Shown: positions 1 to 5,551, counted from the first letter of the stretch. The stretch is 6,561 bases of DNA from Desulfuromusa sp. (GCA_029934755.1 JAOZLQ010000134.1:1-6561); one strand, 5' to 3'. Made by a program: numbers and translations. Notes: a model not told the origin generated them from the letters alone.

Positions 1-11
1 CCCCGACTTGT

Positions 12-33
12 GGGAGAGGGTTAGGGAGAGGGG
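12..33 (+). repeat. G-rich repeat with four G-tracts (G-quadruplex motif)
   Basis: Two near-identical 9-10 base units, GGGAGAGGG (12-20) and GGGAGAGGGG (24-33), are separated by TTA. Together they give four runs of three or more G with three loops of exactly 3 nt (AGA, TTA, AGA), which fits the canonical intramolecular G-quadruplex pattern on the plus strand. The element lies 55 nt before the hemerythrin start codon. Similar GGGAGAGGGTTAGGG-like strings occur as dispersed intergenic repeats in many bacterial genomes, so this may be one copy of such a family rather than a dedicated regulatory element. Confidence 0.6.
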
Positions 34-39
34 AAGGTC

Positions 40-57
40 TTGGCTGAAGATTAGCAC
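40..57 (+). promoter_or_regulatory. Possible sigma-54 (-24/-12) promoter for bacteriohemerythrin
   Basis: TTGGC at 40-44 and TAGCA at 52-56 place the GG (42-43) and GC (54-55) dinucleotides exactly 10 nt apart, as sigma-54 promoters require. The predicted start near 67 would leave a leader of about 22 nt holding the Shine-Dalgarno at 77-82. The middle of the site departs from the TGGCACG consensus and one of the two T residues before GC is A, so the match is moderate. No good sigma-70 pair was found here as an alternative. Confidence 0.35.
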
Positions 58-62
58 TAATC
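49..62. promoter_or_regulatory. Perfect 14-bp palindrome, operator-like
   Basis: GATTAG-CA-CTAATC is a perfect 6-bp inverted repeat with a 2-bp centre, lying 27-40 nt before the hemerythrin start codon. The 2-nt centre makes an RNA hairpin unlikely and suits a dimeric DNA-binding regulator. It overlaps the -12 half of the candidate sigma-54 promoter, so a bound protein could block the polymerase. The regulator is unknown; the half-site is not the FNR TTGAT or Fur type. Confidence 0.4.
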
Positions 63-76
63 AGGTACTTTTTTGC

Positions 77-82
77 GAGGAG
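77..82 (+). promoter_or_regulatory. Ribosome binding site deciding the GTG start of hemerythrin
   Basis: GAGGAG ends 6 nt before the GTG at 89-91. It favours this GTG over the in-frame ATG at 8, which would add 27 residues encoded by the G-rich repeat and leader and not present in bacteriohemerythrins. Confidence 0.8.
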
Positions 83-88
83 TTTAAA

Positions 89-505
89 GTGGCTGTTATT
101 GAATGGAAGAGTGTTTATGAAACTGGCATTGTTGCTTTAGACAATGAACATCGCGGGCTGATTCAAGAGATAAACCGTCTCTATGAGGCGGTACGGGACA
201 AGAAGGGAGAGGCCGTTTTGGGGGATATTTTGGTGATGTTGGAAGGATATACTGTTGATCATTTTCAGCATGAAGAAAGATTGATGGCAGAGTATCATTA
301 TCCTGGACTTGCTGATCATCAAAAAATTCACCATGAGCTTATTGATAGAATTCAAGAATTAAAAGGAAAAGAAAATTTTGGCACTGAAGATCTGGCAAAA
401 GAGTTATTGACCTTTCTTCGAGGGTGGGTATTAGAACATATTCTGAAAATTGATAAAGAGTATGGAGCTTTTCTTGAATCTCGTGGGGGACGCTTTATCG
501 AGTAG
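89..505 (+). CDS. Bacteriohemerythrin (single-domain O2-binding di-iron protein)
   Basis: A 138-residue cytoplasmic protein made of one hemerythrin domain, the usual length for the family. It binds O2 reversibly at a non-heme di-iron centre and probably serves O2 delivery, storage or sensing in a low-oxygen lifestyle. Numbering from the GTG start, all seven expected ligands are present in the right order: H21 (in DNEH), H58 and E62 (in DHFQHEE), H77, H81 (DHQKIHH), H117 and D122 (EHILKID). The N-terminal EWKSVYETGI and the YHYPG turn are also typical. There is no signal peptide, membrane segment or fused signalling domain, so this is the stand-alone carrier form rather than a chemoreceptor fusion. 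GTG is chosen because GAGGAG sits 6 nt before it and because homologs start just before the W of the EW motif. The gene seems monocistronic, with a strong terminator downstream. The O2 role is family knowledge; the physiological role here is inferred. Confidence 0.93.
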   Translation: MAVIEWKSVYETGIVALDNEHRGLIQEINRLYEAVRDKKGEAVLGDILVMLEGYTVDHFQHEERLMAEYHYPGLADHQKIHHELIDRIQELKGKENFGTEDLAKELLTFLRGWVLEHILKIDKEYGAFLESRGGRFIE

Positions 506-529
506 TTTTATCTGCTTTGTTTGTTCTGG

Positions 530-556
530 CGGGGACAACTTTCACAACTGTCCCCG
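530..556. repeat. REP-like hairpin in intergenic region
   Basis: CGGGGACA (530-537) and TGTCCCCG (549-556) form a perfect 8-bp GC-rich stem around an 11-nt loop. No T-run follows on either side, so it is not a typical intrinsic terminator by itself. The loop and stem also contain ACAACT twice (536-541 and 545-550 region). Stems with GGGGACA ends resemble short REP/BIME-type extragenic palindromes. Only one copy is present in the window, so membership of a family is inferred. Confidence 0.5.
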
Positions 557-564
557 GATAATCT

Positions 565-597
565 AAGACTGTTCGGTATCGGACAGTCTTTTTATTT
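565..597 (+). terminator. Rho-independent terminator after bacteriohemerythrin
   Basis: AAGACTGTTCG (565-575) pairs with CGGACAGTCTT (580-590), giving an 11-bp stem with one G-T wobble and a 4-nt GTAT loop. The T-rich tail TTTTTATTT (589-597) follows directly. It separates the hemerythrin transcript from asnS. Confidence 0.9.
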
Positions 598-605
598 GAT
601 ATCCC

Positions 606-635
606 TTGCAGATCATGACTTAATCTGGTGATAAT
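606..635 (+). promoter_or_regulatory. Possible sigma-70 promoter for asnS
   Basis: TTGCAG (606-611) and GATAAT (630-635) are separated by 18 nt and match the -35 and -10 consensus at four and five of six positions. The site sits between the upstream terminator and the asnS start, where a promoter is needed. The predicted start near 642 would give a leader of about 36 nt. Confidence 0.45.
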
Positions 636-677
636 CAGGAAAATAATTTCTGCCGTAGGTTTGAAAGGAAAAAGAAG

Positions 678-2069
678 ATGAATGGATTGACAAGGATATC
701 GATTAAAAGGTTGTTACAGTCACAACAGCCTGAAGAAATAGTCTGTATTAAAGGTTGGGTGCGTTCAATCAGGCGGGGCAAGGGGGTTGCCTTTATTACC
801 CTGAATGATGGCAGTTGTTTTGCTTCGTTGCAGATTGTTCTGAACCCTGAACTCGATAATTATGAGCTGGCATCCAAAGTTGGAACCGGTGCTAGCCTAG
901 AGGTGACTGGACAGTTGGTTGAGTCACCGGCAGCAGGTCAGGCTTGGGAAGTGCAGGCACAGGCAATTGAAATTGTTGGTGCCGCAGATGAAAATTATCC
1001 ACTACAAAAAAAGCGACATAGCCTTGAATATCTACGTTCTATCGCTCATTTGCGGCCACGTTCCAATACCTTTGGTGCAGTATTCAGGATGCGCAGTGCT
1101 CTTGCTTTTGCCACCCACCAATTTTTTCAACAGCGTGGTTTTATTTATGCGCAGACACCGATTATTACCGCCAATGATTGTGAAGGTGCAGGGGAAATGT
1201 TCCGGGTCAGTACTCTCGATCCACTGAATCCGCCGCAGCAGGATGGTAAAGTTGATTGGGCGCAGGACTTCTTTGGTGAGCGTACCGGTTTGACAGTCAG
1301 TGGGCAATTGCAAGGAGAGCTGTTTGCTACGGCATTTTCCGATATTTATACCTTTGGACCGACTTTCCGGGCCGAAAATTCAAACACGAGTCGTCACGCT
1401 GCTGAATTCTGGATGATTGAACCTGAAATCGCTTTTGCTGATTTGCGTGATAATTGTCAGCTGGGTGAGGATTTTCTCCGCTATATGGTTATCTATGCTT
1501 TGGAAAATTGTCAGGAAGATCTTGATTTTTTCAACCAACGGGTTGAAAAAGGGTTGCTTGATAAATTAGAGGCACTCGCAAAAGCTGAATTTCGTACCAT
1601 CAGCTATACTGAAGCGGTTGAGCAATTACAAAATTCGAAACAGTCATTTGAATTCCCGGTTGAATGGGGCCATGATCTGCAATCGGAGCATGAACGTTAT
1701 CTGACCGAAAAAATCTTTAATGGGCCAGTCTTTGTGGTCGACTATCCAAAACAGATCAAAGCCTTTTACATGCGTATGAACGATGACGAAAAAACCGTCG
1801 CTGCTATGGATTTACTGGTCCCCCGGGTGGGTGAAATTATTGGTGGCAGTCAACGTGAAGAACGTTTTGATGTGCTACAGGCACGGATGGCGGTTCAGGG
1901 AATTGTTGCCGGAGATATGGATTGGTATCTCGATATTCGGCGCTGGGGAACTTGCCCTCATGCTGGTTTTGGTCTTGGTTTTGAACGCTTATTGATGTAT
2001 CTGACTGGGATGGAAAATATCCGCGATGTCATCCCCTTTCCACGGACTCCAGGGCATGCACAGTTCTAG
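678..2069 (+). CDS. asnS: Asparaginyl-tRNA synthetase
   Basis: A class IIb aminoacyl-tRNA synthetase that charges tRNA-Asn with asparagine using ATP, in the cytoplasm. At 463 residues it is almost the length of E. coli AsnS (466). An N-terminal OB-fold anticodon-binding domain (about residues 20-105, with KGWVRSIRRGKGVAFITLNDG) is followed by the class II catalytic core. Motif 1 includes P161 in QTPIITANDCEGAGEMF. Motif 2 is FRAENSNTSRHAAEFWMIEPE with R231 and E233. Motif 3 is GFGLGFERLLMYLTG with R437. The GAGEMF and C-terminal IPFPRTPG strings favour AsnRS over AspRS and LysRS. The ATG start has AAAGGA (664-669) 8 nt upstream. The gene is complete and looks functional. Its last 44 nt overlap the proposed start of the histidine kinase, and an 84-bp repeat begins exactly at its TAG stop, so it probably heads a transcript that continues into the two-component genes. 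Confidence 0.97.
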   Translation: MNGLTRISIKRLLQSQQPEEIVCIKGWVRSIRRGKGVAFITLNDGSCFASLQIVLNPELDNYELASKVGTGASLEVTGQLVESPAAGQAWEVQAQAIEIVGAADENYPLQKKRHSLEYLRSIAHLRPRSNTFGAVFRMRSALAFATHQFFQQRGFIYAQTPIITANDCEGAGEMFRVSTLDPLNPPQQDGKVDWAQDFFGERTGLTVSGQLQGELFATAFSDIYTFGPTFRAENSNTSRHAAEFWMIEPEIAFADLRDNCQLGEDFLRYMVIYALENCQEDLDFFNQRVEKGLLDKLEALAKAEFRTISYTEAVEQLQNSKQSFEFPVEWGHDLQSEHERYLTEKIFNGPVFVVDYPKQIKAFYMRMNDDEKTVAAMDLLVPRVGEIIGGSQREERFDVLQARMAVQGIVAGDMDWYLDIRRWGTCPHAGFGLGFERLLMYLTGMENIRDVIPFPRTPGHAQF

Positions 2070-3840
2070 GTACAAGGTTCAAGGTTCAAGGTTCAAGGTT
2101 ACAGGTTTCTGGTCTTGCCTGTCCTTGCTCCTTGTCCCTTGTACCTTGCTCCTTTTTCTTTGCATTGCGCCAGCCCTTGCTGAAGATCCGGTACGACTCG
2201 ATTTGCCGGTGCGGATCGGTGGAGATTATAATTATCCTCCTTATGAATATCTGGATCGGGATGGTTTGCCGACCGGCTATAATATTGAGCTGAGTCAAGC
2301 TGTCGCTCGGGTTATGGGGATGGAAATTAATCTCCAATTGGGTTCCTGGGATGAAATGCGCCAGGCTTTGGATCGAGGGGATGTTGATATCCTGATGGGG
2401 ATGGCTCACACCGAGGAGCGCCTGGAGGAAGTTGATTTTTCTATCCCTCACGCAAAAGTACATCAGTCTATCTGGATTCGGGATGACAATAGGACAATCC
2501 AATCTGTTAAGGATCTGGTTGGCAAAGAGGTCATCGTGATGAAGGGGAGCGTGATGCACGATTTCATGCTCGAAAATGAAATCGCCGCTGATCTATTTAT
2601 GGTGCAAACCTTGGCAGATGCATTGAATTTGCTGGATTCAGGTCATCATGACTGTGCTTTAGTTGCTAAGCTCCCAGGTGAGTATTTGCTTGGAGAATTG
2701 AAACTGAACAATCTTCATCCGATTGCCCGTCCATTGGTTGCTCAGGATTATGGTTTTGCGGTTAAAAAAGGGAACCTTGAGCAGTTGGCACGCTTCAATG
2801 AAGGGTTGTCTCTGTTGAAAAAATCTGGTGAATATCGCCAGATTCGGGAAAAGTGGCTAGGGGTTCTACAACCTGAACCGATTTCTTGGAAGCATATCGC
2901 CAGCTATGGTGTTCTAGTGATTGGGCCATTGCTTTTGGTATTAATTGCTTTTGCCCTTTGGTCTAGGACTTTGCGCCGGCAGGTTGCCTTAAGAACGGAG
3001 GAACTGGAACGGGAGATTGCTGAACGGATGCGTTCTGCAGAAGAGTTACAAATTCGGCAAAAACAACTGTTACATGCCGATAAAATGACTTCACTGGGGA
3101 TCCTGGTTTCAGGAGTTGCTCATGAGATCAATAACCCTAATGGTCTAATTCAACTCAGCCTGCCACAATTGAGCAAAGCCTACCAAAGTATGGAGCCAAT
3201 TCTAGAGGCTCACTATCAGGACCATGGGAACTTTCAACTCGGCTGGTTCGACTATTCACGGATGCGTCATGAAATCCCGAAAATATTGCAGGAAATGCTG
3301 GAGAGTTCCAATCGGATTAAGCGGATTGTCGAAGATTTAAAAGACTTCGCTCGGCGTAACGATTCCGGCTTGGATGACAGGGTTGATCTGAACGAAGTCA
3401 TCCGTTCTTCACTGCGGCTGGTGGATAATGCGTTACGTAATGCCACTCGCCACTTCCAGGTTGATTATTGTCCTGAGTTGTCAAGCTTTCGTGGCAATGG
3501 CCATCGTATTGAGCAGGTTGTCGTTAATCTGATTTTGAATGCTTGTCAGGCGCTGACTTCTGTCGAACAGGCGATTGAATTGCGTACTTATGAGCTACGG
3601 GATGAAGGGATGGTTGCTTTTGAAGTTTGTGACCAGGGCTGTGGGTTGGATGAGGAAACTCTGCTGCGGATAACTGATCCGTTTTTCACCACGAAACGGG
3701 AGACCGGTGGAACCGGTTTGGGGCTTTCGGTTTCTGATGGTATTGTGAAGGATCACCATGGACGTTTGGAGTTTTCAGCTAAGCCAGGACAGGGGATGGT
3801 GGTGCGGTTGTTGCTACCCATGTATGAGGAGCAGAAGTGA
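2026..3840 (+). CDS. Sensor histidine kinase with periplasmic SBP_bac_3 domain
   Basis: An inner-membrane sensor kinase of 604 residues. In order it has a signal peptide or N-terminal anchor (hydrophobic about 28-52, ending APALA), a periplasmic binding-protein domain of the amino-acid ABC type (SBP_bac_3, about 57-283), one membrane helix (about 291-312), a short coiled coil, a dimerisation domain with H-box VAHEINNPNG (phospho-acceptor H366) and an ATP-binding domain. The ATP-binding boxes are complete: N-box N501/N505, G1 box DQGCGL (D536), F-box FFTTK and G2 box GTGLGL (564-567). The helix after H366 carries a long insert (about 380-415), known from related delta-proteobacterial kinases. 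The sensor keeps the Arg equivalent to the carboxylate-binding Arg of LAO/HisJ proteins (R132 in TEERLEEVDF), but A214 appears to replace the amine-binding Asp. The start is uncertain: ATG 2026 lies inside asnS with a weak GGGATGGA upstream, while ATG 2056 is the only other candidate before the repeat. The gene overlaps the regulator it presumably phosphorylates. Confidence 0.9.
   Translation: MSSPFHGLQGMHSSRYKVQGSRFKVTGFWSCLSLLLVPCTLLLFLCIAPALAEDPVRLDLPVRIGGDYNYPPYEYLDRDGLPTGYNIELSQAVARVMGMEINLQLGSWDEMRQALDRGDVDILMGMAHTEERLEEVDFSIPHAKVHQSIWIRDDNRTIQSVKDLVGKEVIVMKGSVMHDFMLENEIAADLFMVQTLADALNLLDSGHHDCALVAKLPGEYLLGELKLNNLHPIARPLVAQDYGFAVKKGNLEQLARFNEGLSLLKKSGEYRQIREKWLGVLQPEPISWKHIASYGVLVIGPLLLVLIAFALWSRTLRRQVALRTEELEREIAERMRSAEELQIRQKQLLHADKMTSLGILVSGVAHEINNPNGLIQLSLPQLSKAYQSMEPILEAHYQDHGNFQLGWFDYSRMRHEIPKILQEMLESSNRIKRIVEDLKDFARRNDSGLDDRVDLNEVIRSSLRLVDNALRNATRHFQVDYCPELSSFRGNGHRIEQVVVNLILNACQALTSVEQAIELRTYELRDEGMVAFEVCDQGCGLDEETLLRITDPFFTTKRETGGTGLGLSVSDGIVKDHHGRLEFSAKPGQGMVVRLLLPMYEEQK
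2069..2152. repeat. 84-bp imperfect palindrome of 7-bp CAAGG/CCTTG units
   Basis: The left arm has CAAGG at 2073, 2080, 2087 and 2094 (exact 7-bp period, linker TT), then ACAGG at 2101-2105. The right arm has CCTGT at 2118-2122, then CCTTG at 2123, 2130, 2137 and 2144, with varied linkers. Each left unit can pair with a right unit across a 12-nt loop (2106-2117), giving a long stem of five 5-bp blocks separated by 2-nt internal loops or a bulge. It begins at the last base of the asnS stop codon and is translated in frame as the kinase N-terminus. Similar AAGGTTCAAGGTTC-type strings are known as dispersed intergenic repeats in delta-proteobacteria (recollection, not checked). Confidence 0.85.
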
Positions 3841-5240
3841 TGGAGAAAAAAAAATATCCTTCCTTCGGGGTGTTGTTGGTTGATGATGAGCAACCCTGGT
3901 TAAGAAGTTTGAGCCTGACCCTTGAAGGTCCGGGGGGGATCACAAATCTGCTACAATGTGCCGACAGCCGGGAAGTAATGACTGTTCTCGGGCAAAATGA
4001 TATTGGTCTGATTCTCCTTGATCTGACAATGCCCCACCTTTCAGGGGACGAATTACTAGAGCAAATTGTGGCTGAGTATCCGCAGATCCGGGTTATTATT
4101 CTCAGTGGCATGAATCAGCTGGAAACGGCGGTCAATTGTATGCGTGCTGGTGCTTTTGACTATTTTGTCAAAACGGTCGATGAGGAACGTCTGGTTGATG
4201 GGGTGCGTCGTGCTATCAGGATGGTTGAGTTGGAATTTGAAAATCATGCCATTCGTAGGCGGTTTTTTCATGACCAGCTTGATACCCCCGAAGTCTTTGC
4301 AGCAATTATTACCGATAATACAGCTATGCGAGCCAGGTTTCAATATTTGGAGGCTGTGGCTCCAAGTAGTCAACCAATCTTGATAACTGGTGAAAGTGGT
4401 GTTGGTAAAGAGTTGGTTGCTCAGGCAATCCATACTCTCAGTGGTAACAGTGGGTCGCTGGTTTCAGTCAATGTTGCCGGACTAGATGACAATATTTTTG
4501 CCGATACCTTGTTTGGGCATGTGCGTGGGGCATTTACCGGAGCTGAGAATGTCCGCAAGGGAATGATAGAACGGGCTGCCGGGGGAACTCTATTCCTTGA
4601 TGAAATTGGTGATCTCAGTGAGCCCTCGCAGGTAAAATTATTGCGGCTGTTGCAGAATGGAGAATATTATCCATTGGGAAGTGATCAACCTAAGCAGATG
4701 ACTGCTCGGGTGGTTGTTGCGACACATGCTGATTTAGATGCAAAGATGGCGGCAGGAGCGTTTCGTCGCGATCTTTATTATCGACTCTATTCACACCATG
4801 TTCACTTGCCCCCTTTGCGGGAGCGTAAAGATGACCTTCCTTTATTATTGGAACATTTTCTGACGGAAGCCGCGTTTAAATTAGGAAAAAAGAAACCGAC
4901 TCCACCCAAAGAACTAGTGGTTTTATTGTCGACTTATCGTTTCCCCGGAAATATCCGTGAACTGGAAGCAATGGTTTACGATGCGGTGAGTCAGCATAAT
5001 CAAAAAACCTTATCGATGAAAAGCTTTCTCCAGCGGATTGATACACAAACCGATCATCTCCCGGTTGAACAATCTCCCATTAGCGAAAACCCCTTTTCCC
5101 ATTTAAGTGATTTACCGACTTTGCAGCAGGGTGGAAAATTATTGGTTGATGAGGCGATGCATCGTTCTGCTGGAAATCAGAGTATTGCTGCACGTCTATT
5201 AGGGATCTCCCAGCCTGCATTGAGTAAGCGATTAAGGTAG
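3840..5240 (+). CDS. Sigma-54-dependent response regulator (NtrC/DctD type)
   Basis: A 466-residue cytoplasmic transcription activator, complete for its class. The receiver domain (about 9-125) has acidic pocket D15/D16, phospho-acceptor D61 in LILLDLTMP, S91 or thereabouts in IILSG in place of the usual Thr, and K111. The AAA+ domain (about 155-385) has Walker A GESGVGKE (K190), the sigma-54 contact loop GAFTGA (230-235) intact, Walker B LFLDEIGD (D254, E255) and RRDLYYRL with the arginine finger region. A Fis-type helix-turn-helix (about 430-466, AARLLGISQPALSKRLR) ends the protein. ATG 3840 is preferred: it overlaps the kinase stop as TGATG, and GAGGAG (3826-3831) lies 8 nt upstream. GTG 3837, directly before it, would be only 5 nt from that site and add one residue. 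The coupled layout marks it as the kinase's cognate partner. Its likely target is the sigma-54 promoter at 5446-5462. Confidence 0.95.
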   Translation: MEKKKYPSFGVLLVDDEQPWLRSLSLTLEGPGGITNLLQCADSREVMTVLGQNDIGLILLDLTMPHLSGDELLEQIVAEYPQIRVIILSGMNQLETAVNCMRAGAFDYFVKTVDEERLVDGVRRAIRMVELEFENHAIRRRFFHDQLDTPEVFAAIITDNTAMRARFQYLEAVAPSSQPILITGESGVGKELVAQAIHTLSGNSGSLVSVNVAGLDDNIFADTLFGHVRGAFTGAENVRKGMIERAAGGTLFLDEIGDLSEPSQVKLLRLLQNGEYYPLGSDQPKQMTARVVVATHADLDAKMAAGAFRRDLYYRLYSHHVHLPPLRERKDDLPLLLEHFLTEAAFKLGKKKPTPPKELVVLLSTYRFPGNIRELEAMVYDAVSQHNQKTLSMKSFLQRIDTQTDHLPVEQSPISENPFSHLSDLPTLQQGGKLLVDEAMHRSAGNQSIAARLLGISQPALSKRLR

Positions 5241-5255
5241 CTGTATCTCCTAACC

Positions 5256-5275
5256 ATTATAACTTTTATTATAAT
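5256..5275. repeat. Upstream pair of ATTATAA repeats
   Basis: ATTATAA occurs at 5256-5262 and again at 5268-5274, 12 nt apart. A second pair with nearly the same spacing lies about 130 nt downstream. It is just after the regulator stop codon and could be a distal activator site, but AT-rich sequence produces such matches easily. Confidence 0.25.
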
Positions 5276-5387
5276 TATTATTTAGGTTATATGATTTAAG
5301 ATCATGAAATCATTGATAAAATCATACTTATTTGAAGATAATATCGAATATGGTTATAGCGATTCCTGACTCAATCTCCTTTTTTGG

Positions 5388-5408
5388 ATTATAAAACAGT
5401 ATTATAAA
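5388..5408. repeat. Promoter-proximal pair of ATTATAAA repeats
   Basis: ATTATAAA occurs at 5388-5395 and 5401-5408, 13 nt apart, so the two copies lie on roughly the same face of the helix. They sit about 40-60 nt before the -24 element. Each core TTATAA is itself a palindrome. They are candidate binding sites for the response regulator or another factor, on sequence grounds only. Confidence 0.3.
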
Positions 5409-5419
5409 TCAGACACTTG
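5407..5419 (+). promoter_or_regulatory. Possible IHF binding site
   Basis: AATCAGACACTTG matches the IHF consensus WATCAANNNNTTR at all but one defined position (G for A at position 6). It lies about 28 nt before the -24 GG, in the usual place for IHF to bend DNA between distant activator sites and a sigma-54 promoter. The motif is short and degenerate and could be chance. Confidence 0.3.
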
Positions 5420-5445
5420 TAGCTATTTATTATTTTTGTGTGAGA

Positions 5446-5462
5446 GTGGTATCTTCCTTGCT
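5446..5462 (+). promoter_or_regulatory. Sigma-54 (-24/-12) promoter for the TAXI gene
   Basis: TGG at 5447-5449 and TTGCT at 5458-5462 match the two halves of the TGGCACG-N4-TTGCW consensus. The invariant GG (5448-5449) and GC (5460-5461) are exactly 10 nt apart. The -12 half is a perfect match; the -24 half keeps TGG and the A at 5451. The predicted start near 5473 gives a leader of about 79 nt before the TAXI ATG. It lies directly downstream of a gene for a sigma-54 activator, which supports the call. Confidence 0.75.
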
Positions 5463-5502
5463 ATAACTCATGTTTGATTAAGGCTTTAATGAGTCTATTG
5501 AA

Positions 5503-5521
5503 TGTCCATATTGGGTGGACA
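5503..5521 (+). other. Small hairpin in the TAXI mRNA leader
   Basis: TGTCCA (5503-5508) pairs with TGGACA (5516-5521) around a 7-nt loop. It lies about 30 nt inside the predicted transcript and 17 nt before the ribosome binding site, so it would not cover that site. It may simply protect the 5' region of a highly expressed mRNA. It is short and could be chance. Confidence 0.35.
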
Positions 5522-5538
5522 AAACCTATTCTCTTTTG

Positions 5539-5546
5539 AGGAGGAG
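5539..5546 (+). promoter_or_regulatory. Very strong ribosome binding site of the TAXI gene
   Basis: AGGAGGAG is a full anti-16S complement and ends 5 nt before ATG 5552. It is the strongest such site in the window, in keeping with the high expression usual for periplasmic binding proteins. Confidence 0.85.
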
Positions 5547-5551
5547 TTCCA

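Larger units (their letters stand above)
5241..5551. other. AT-rich intergenic regulatory region upstream of TAXI gene
   Basis: A 311-nt stretch with no coding potential that is visibly richer in A and T than the genes beside it. It holds the sigma-54 promoter, a possible IHF site, ATTATAA repeats, a small leader hairpin and a strong ribosome binding site, each listed separately. GGTTATATGATT (5285-5296) and GGTTATAGCGATT (5352-5364) are similar direct copies 67 nt apart and could be activator sites. No GC-rich stem with T-run was found just after the regulator gene, so termination of the upstream operon is not explained by an obvious intrinsic terminator. Confidence 0.7.

Noticed and set aside
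8..88. ATG at 8 as the hemerythrin start, giving 165 residues
   Set aside because: The extra 27 residues come from the G-rich repeat and leader and do not belong to the family, and there is no good ribosome site before 8. GTG 89 has GAGGAG at the right distance.
919..1313. Overlapping open frames on both strands inside asnS (919-1227 plus, 1032-1313 minus)
   Set aside because: They lie wholly inside a well-conserved synthetase core and have no recognisable domain or ribosome site.
2069..2152. CRISPR array or phage-type tandem repeat
   Set aside because: The units are only 7 bp with 2-bp linkers and arranged as a palindrome. There are no 25-40 bp repeats with unique spacers and no cas genes.
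2086..2559. 157-residue open frame on the minus strand opposite the kinase
   Set aside because: It is a shadow of the kinase gene. The plus strand encodes a clear SBP_bac_3 domain across most of this stretch, and the minus frame shows no recognisable domain.
3837..3839. GTG as the start of the response regulator
   Set aside because: It is directly followed by ATG 3840, which has the better 8-nt spacing to GAGGAG and forms the usual TGATG coupling overlap.
4056..4433. 125-residue minus-strand open frame opposite the response regulator
   Set aside because: It lies opposite the receiver and Walker A coding region, which is plainly coding on the plus strand.
5241..5300. Intrinsic terminator after the response regulator
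   Set aside because: Only AT-only dyads such as TTATAA are present. No GC-containing stem followed by a T-run was found.
5371..5390. AATCTCC-T6-GGATT as a hairpin terminator
   Set aside because: The T-run is in the loop, not after the stem, and the stem is about five pairs with a bulge.
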